From Planctomycetales bacterium (GTDB lineage: Bacteria > Planctomycetota > Planctomycetia > Pirellulales > Lacipirellulaceae), in NCBI GenBank assembly GCA_020427155.1, contig JAGQOW010000036.1, positions 1 through 38,779 on the forward strand: 38,779 nt of DNA, in the 5' to 3' direction. Numbering within the stretch: position 1 is the stretch's first letter; every line of letters begins with the position of its first letter. A program made the position numbers and the translations under genes. The notes beneath the pieces are model-generated. The model searched no databases and was not told the origin of the DNA. It saw only the letters and a program-made list of their open reading frames with translations. Of this stretch, positions 36,811 through 38,779 are shown piece after piece.

Positions 36811-37602
36811 TTAGGCCCTGCGTCGTCGTCGCACCGTCCCCACGCTAAACAATCCGGCAATACCGACTAGGGCCATTGAGCCCGGCTCTGGAATACCGAC
36901 GGTTGACCCTGAAACCGTTATGTTGTCGATCCCCAGATCCATGGTACCGGTCCAACCACCGTTGCTCTTGAAACCGATTTGGAAGAAAGTACCAACGCCA
37001 ATATTGAGAGCAACCGACGGTCCGAGCGGAACAGAGACATGGTACTGTCCGGCTCCCGTGTTTGAGATTGTAGCTCCCTGACTTGACGCAGTGGCGTAGA
37101 GATTCGGAAAGCTAGTTGTAGCGTTACCACCAATAAAGCTACCGGTACCGTACTGCTTGAAGCCGACGCCTGTGCTATTCACGAAAATGCCAAGCTGCAC
37201 ATATTGGTTCACAGTGACACCGGAGGTATCCTTTCCGAGGTCGAACTCGAGAGTTACGTCAGTAGCCCCTCCTGCAATCGCGGCCGCTGCGTCGTTTAAA
37301 GCGTCAAAGGCTGGACCAGAAACAATGTTTCCGCTAAAGCCGACATCGTTTTTAAAGCCGGATGTCAAACCATTGATGTGCAGCGCCTGCGAGCCATCGG
37401 TTACACCCAGTAAGCCATCAGCGGTTACCGTAGCGTTCGCCGCTGACCACCCCTCCAGGCCGGTTTCGAAGGAATACAGCTGTAAAGTCGCGGCGCCGCC
37501 AGTTGTGCAAAGGCTCAAGGCAATCGCCAAACTCCCCAGCATGGAAGCAAGCATGCCGCACGAACTAAAAACTGGCTTGAGAAAAAACCTTGATCGCTTC
37601 AT
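36811..37602 (-). CDS. PEP-CTERM protein (short paralogue)
   Basis: The 263 residues have a signal peptide (about 1-35, cut near GGA), one beta-sandwich domain that matches residues 40-250 of the neighbour at 34889-36514 and a PEP-CTERM tail (IPEPGSMALVGIAGLF ... RRRRRA). It lacks the second block and the dockerin repeats of its neighbour. The two are tandem paralogues from a local duplication. GGGAG lies about 9 bases before the ATG at 37602. The frame remains open upstream to 37752 but that part has no signal peptide and is not counted. Two strong promoter modules lie 290 and 460 bases upstream. Confidence 0.88.
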   Translation of the reverse strand: MKRSRFFLKPVFSSCGMLASMLGSLAIALSLCTTGGAATLQLYSFETGLEGWSAANATVTADGLLGVTDGSQALHINGLTSGFKNDVGFSGNIVSGPAFDALNDAAAAIAGGATDVTLEFDLGKDTSGVTVNQYVQLGIFVNSTGVGFKQYGTGSFIGGNATTSFPNLYATASSQGATISNTGAGQYHVSVPLGPSVALNIGVGTFFQIGFKSNGGWTGTMDLGIDNITVSGSTVGIPEPGSMALVGIAGLFSVGTVRRRRRA

Positions 37603-37895
37603 TAGACTTCTCCCTCGAAATGAATTTAAGGAAACACTGAGGTCAACAAACAACATGTACCCAAAATCTTCTTGGCCTTGCCTCTCAACACCCAAGCAAG
37701 CCAAAAGCAGGCGGTATTGCTCGGCAGTGAGCCCGAAACGGATCGAACCCAAAAAGCAAACCTTATGGCGTCCAACGGGTCCTCAACCCCGGGTGAAATG
37801 CCCTGTAAAACAACACCTAGAAAAAAACGCAAAGCACAGAAAAACGGCCAGGTAGATCAAGCGTAAACACAATGCTCAAATACTTGACCAAATCG

Positions 37896-37925
37896 ATTGT
37901 AATCTGGCCCTCTTGTCCCTGTCAA
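37896..37925 (-). promoter_or_regulatory. Sigma-70 promoter, copy 1
   Basis: On the minus strand TTGACA (37925-37920), 18 bases, then TACAAT (37901-37896). The near-palindrome TCAAGTATTTGA (37888-37877) lies about 7 bases beyond the -10, where transcription should start, a place suited to a repressor. The leader to the ATG at 37602 would be about 285 bases. Confidence 0.65.
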
Positions 37926-38065
37926 ACTTTCTAACCCGATAGATTTCCGTGGCACCCCTGTCGGATTTACAGAAAAGCAGCCCCTCAAACTCCCCTCGCA
38001 TGCCGATTTCCCGCCCCGTGGCCGATGTAGTCTGCAAAACGCGCATTCAAATACTTGCACAGTTC

Positions 38066-38095
38066 ATTGTAGTCGTGCTTTGGCAATCCTGTCAA
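38066..38095 (-). promoter_or_regulatory. Sigma-70 promoter, copy 2
   Basis: On the minus strand TTGACA (38095-38090), 18 bases, then TACAAT (38071-38066), identical to copy 1 in both hexamers and in spacing. A GCAAGTATTTGA site follows the -10 as in copy 1. Upstream of both -35 boxes a GGGGTG and a GGAAATC block are conserved, as expected for an activator site. Confidence 0.65.
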
Positions 38096-38368
38096 ATGTT
38101 TTGCAGGGTGGATTTCCCGCCCACCCCAGGGCTTTTTACAAGGGGAAATTGCTGAGAGCGACTCTATTCCAGGCCTTCTCAATGAATTGATGGCAAGCAG
38201 AATGCACAAACATTGAAGAAATGCCGGTCAATTTGTCCCTTGCTCTCTGTGAGATCCCTCTAGAAAGTGCAAGTTTAGCCTGTCTGAAGCATGGGGCCGG
38301 ATCGACTTGGCATAGGTCAATCGACAGGCGGTGCTGCCCAGCCATTCGGTCAGACAGAACTCGATGCA

Positions 38369-38779
38369 TTACTCGGGCAGCTCAGAAGGAACTGACGAGG
38401 CTGAAGCCGATTTGGGAGAAGCGGTCGAATTTCGCACTATCAGGTCGGCTCCGACTCGGATGGTTGTCGGAGGCTGAGCCCCGATGTCCCCGTCCAAACG
38501 GTCTAGAACCAACTGAGCGGCTCGGCGGCCGATGTCCTTAGGGCGCTGACGCATGGTGGTGAGTGCAGGTCGAAGTGCCGCCGCGAAGTCGAGATCGGCA
38601 AAACCGACAATCGAGACGTCTTCGGGAATATTGATTCCTAAGATGTTCGCCGCCTCATAAAGAAAGAGCGCTTCGTGGTCGGTGACTGAGAAGACGGCCG
38701 TGGGCCGCGGATCCTGCGTGAGGATTTCTTCAGCGACTTCCAGTCCATCCGTTCCCCAGGGGTTGAGTCTCCAACTTCG
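38369..38779 (-). CDS. LacI-type regulator, C-terminal part (5' end outside)
   Basis: The 136 visible residues are the sugar-binding end of a LacI/GalR-type (or GntR with LacI-type sensor) transcription factor. PTAVFSVTDHEALFLYEAAN, GINIPEDVSIVGFADLDFA and LTTMRQRPKDIGRRAAQLVL match the family's closing part. The DNA-binding domain lies beyond the right edge. It is upstream of, and on the same strand as, the short PEP-CTERM gene. It may control the promoter modules between them, which is an inference. A Ser/Ala-rich tail of about 20 residues ends it. Confidence 0.85.
   Translation of the reverse strand, partial: RSWRLNPWGTDGLEVAEEILTQDPRPTAVFSVTDHEALFLYEAANILGINIPEDVSIVGFADLDFAAALRPALTTMRQRPKDIGRRAAQLVLDRLDGDIGAQPPTTIRVGADLIVRNSTASPKSASASSVPSELPE

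Larger units (their letters stand above)
37877..38140 (-). repeat. Two tandem copies of a ~95-bp promoter module
   Basis: Copy 1 is about 37877-37971 and copy 2 about 38048-38140, offset by 169-171 bases. Shared blocks, read on the plus strand, are CAAATACTTG, ATTGTA, CTGTCAAA, GATTTCC, CACCCC and TTTACA at the same spacing within 1-2 bases. Sequence between the blocks has diverged, so the blocks look selected. The wider gap 37603-38368 (766 bases) holds these modules and the leader of the short PEP-CTERM gene; I see no gene in it. Confidence 0.75.

Noticed and set aside
37603..37752. In-frame extension of the short PEP-CTERM gene
   Set aside because: It would bury the signal peptide, and a good ribosome binding site precedes the ATG at 37602.

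Overview
The window looks like a chromosomal segment of a planctomycete, most likely order Pirellulales; a Lacipirellulaceae-like genome is my inference. The evidence is the mixture of a DUF1559 pseudopilin-like protein with an H-x9-DG motif, PEP-CTERM proteins (two of them preceded by dockerin-like repeats), a DUF1080 protein, a DUF4432 protein, FloA, and many small secreted or membrane proteins without recognisable function. I see no tRNA, rRNA, CRISPR array, transposase or phage gene.

Layout. 1-1864: a divergent pair of sugar-type enzymes, a PMI-like cupin (cut by the window edge) and a DUF4432 aldose-epimerase-like protein. 2047-3813: a strong hairpin terminator directly in front of a PEP-CTERM protein made of NxxGxxAF repeats. 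3852-4414: two small paralogous membrane proteins. 4851-6251: argH. 6321-9650: an exported HEAT-like protein with a degenerate receiver-like domain, followed after 12 bases by a sigma-54 activator that has no receiver domain. 9867-12046: hemX/ccsA-like and hemA, overlapping by ATGA. 12089-13907 (minus strand): a hyperacidic protein, scpB and a membrane-anchored protein. 14090-15283: a cysteine desulfurase.

15413-20959 is a replication block: a short dnaA, a 339-base AT-richer gap, dnaN, dciA (DUF721) and gyrB, with dnaN and dciA overlapping by ATGA. This order is typical of a region near an origin, but I find no convincing consensus DnaA boxes. 21107-24704 holds a DUF1080 protein, a small secreted Gly/His-rich protein with its own terminator, a membrane-anchored protein whose C-terminal domain may be nuclease-like, a four-CxxC zinc protein and ferritin. 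24770-28188 (minus strand) is a run of envelope genes: a small membrane protein, a coiled-coil membrane protein, an FmdB-like zinc ribbon, a Pro-rich single-span protein and floA. A Ca2+-type P-ATPase follows on the plus strand, with a close match to a sigma-54 promoter upstream.

31244-38779 (minus strand) is a secretion and polysaccharide region: a GH26 mannanase-like PEP-CTERM enzyme with a CBM35-like domain, a lipoprotein, a DUF1559 protein, two PEP-CTERM paralogues (one long with dockerin, one short) and the 3' part of a LacI-type regulator. In front of the short paralogue lie two copies of a ~95-base promoter module. Each has TTGACA, an 18-base spacer and TACAAT, with a near-palindrome where transcription should start. 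This duplicated control element and the sigma-54 promoter upstream of the P-ATPase are the most notable regulatory signals. Motif positions were counted by hand and may be off by one base or so.
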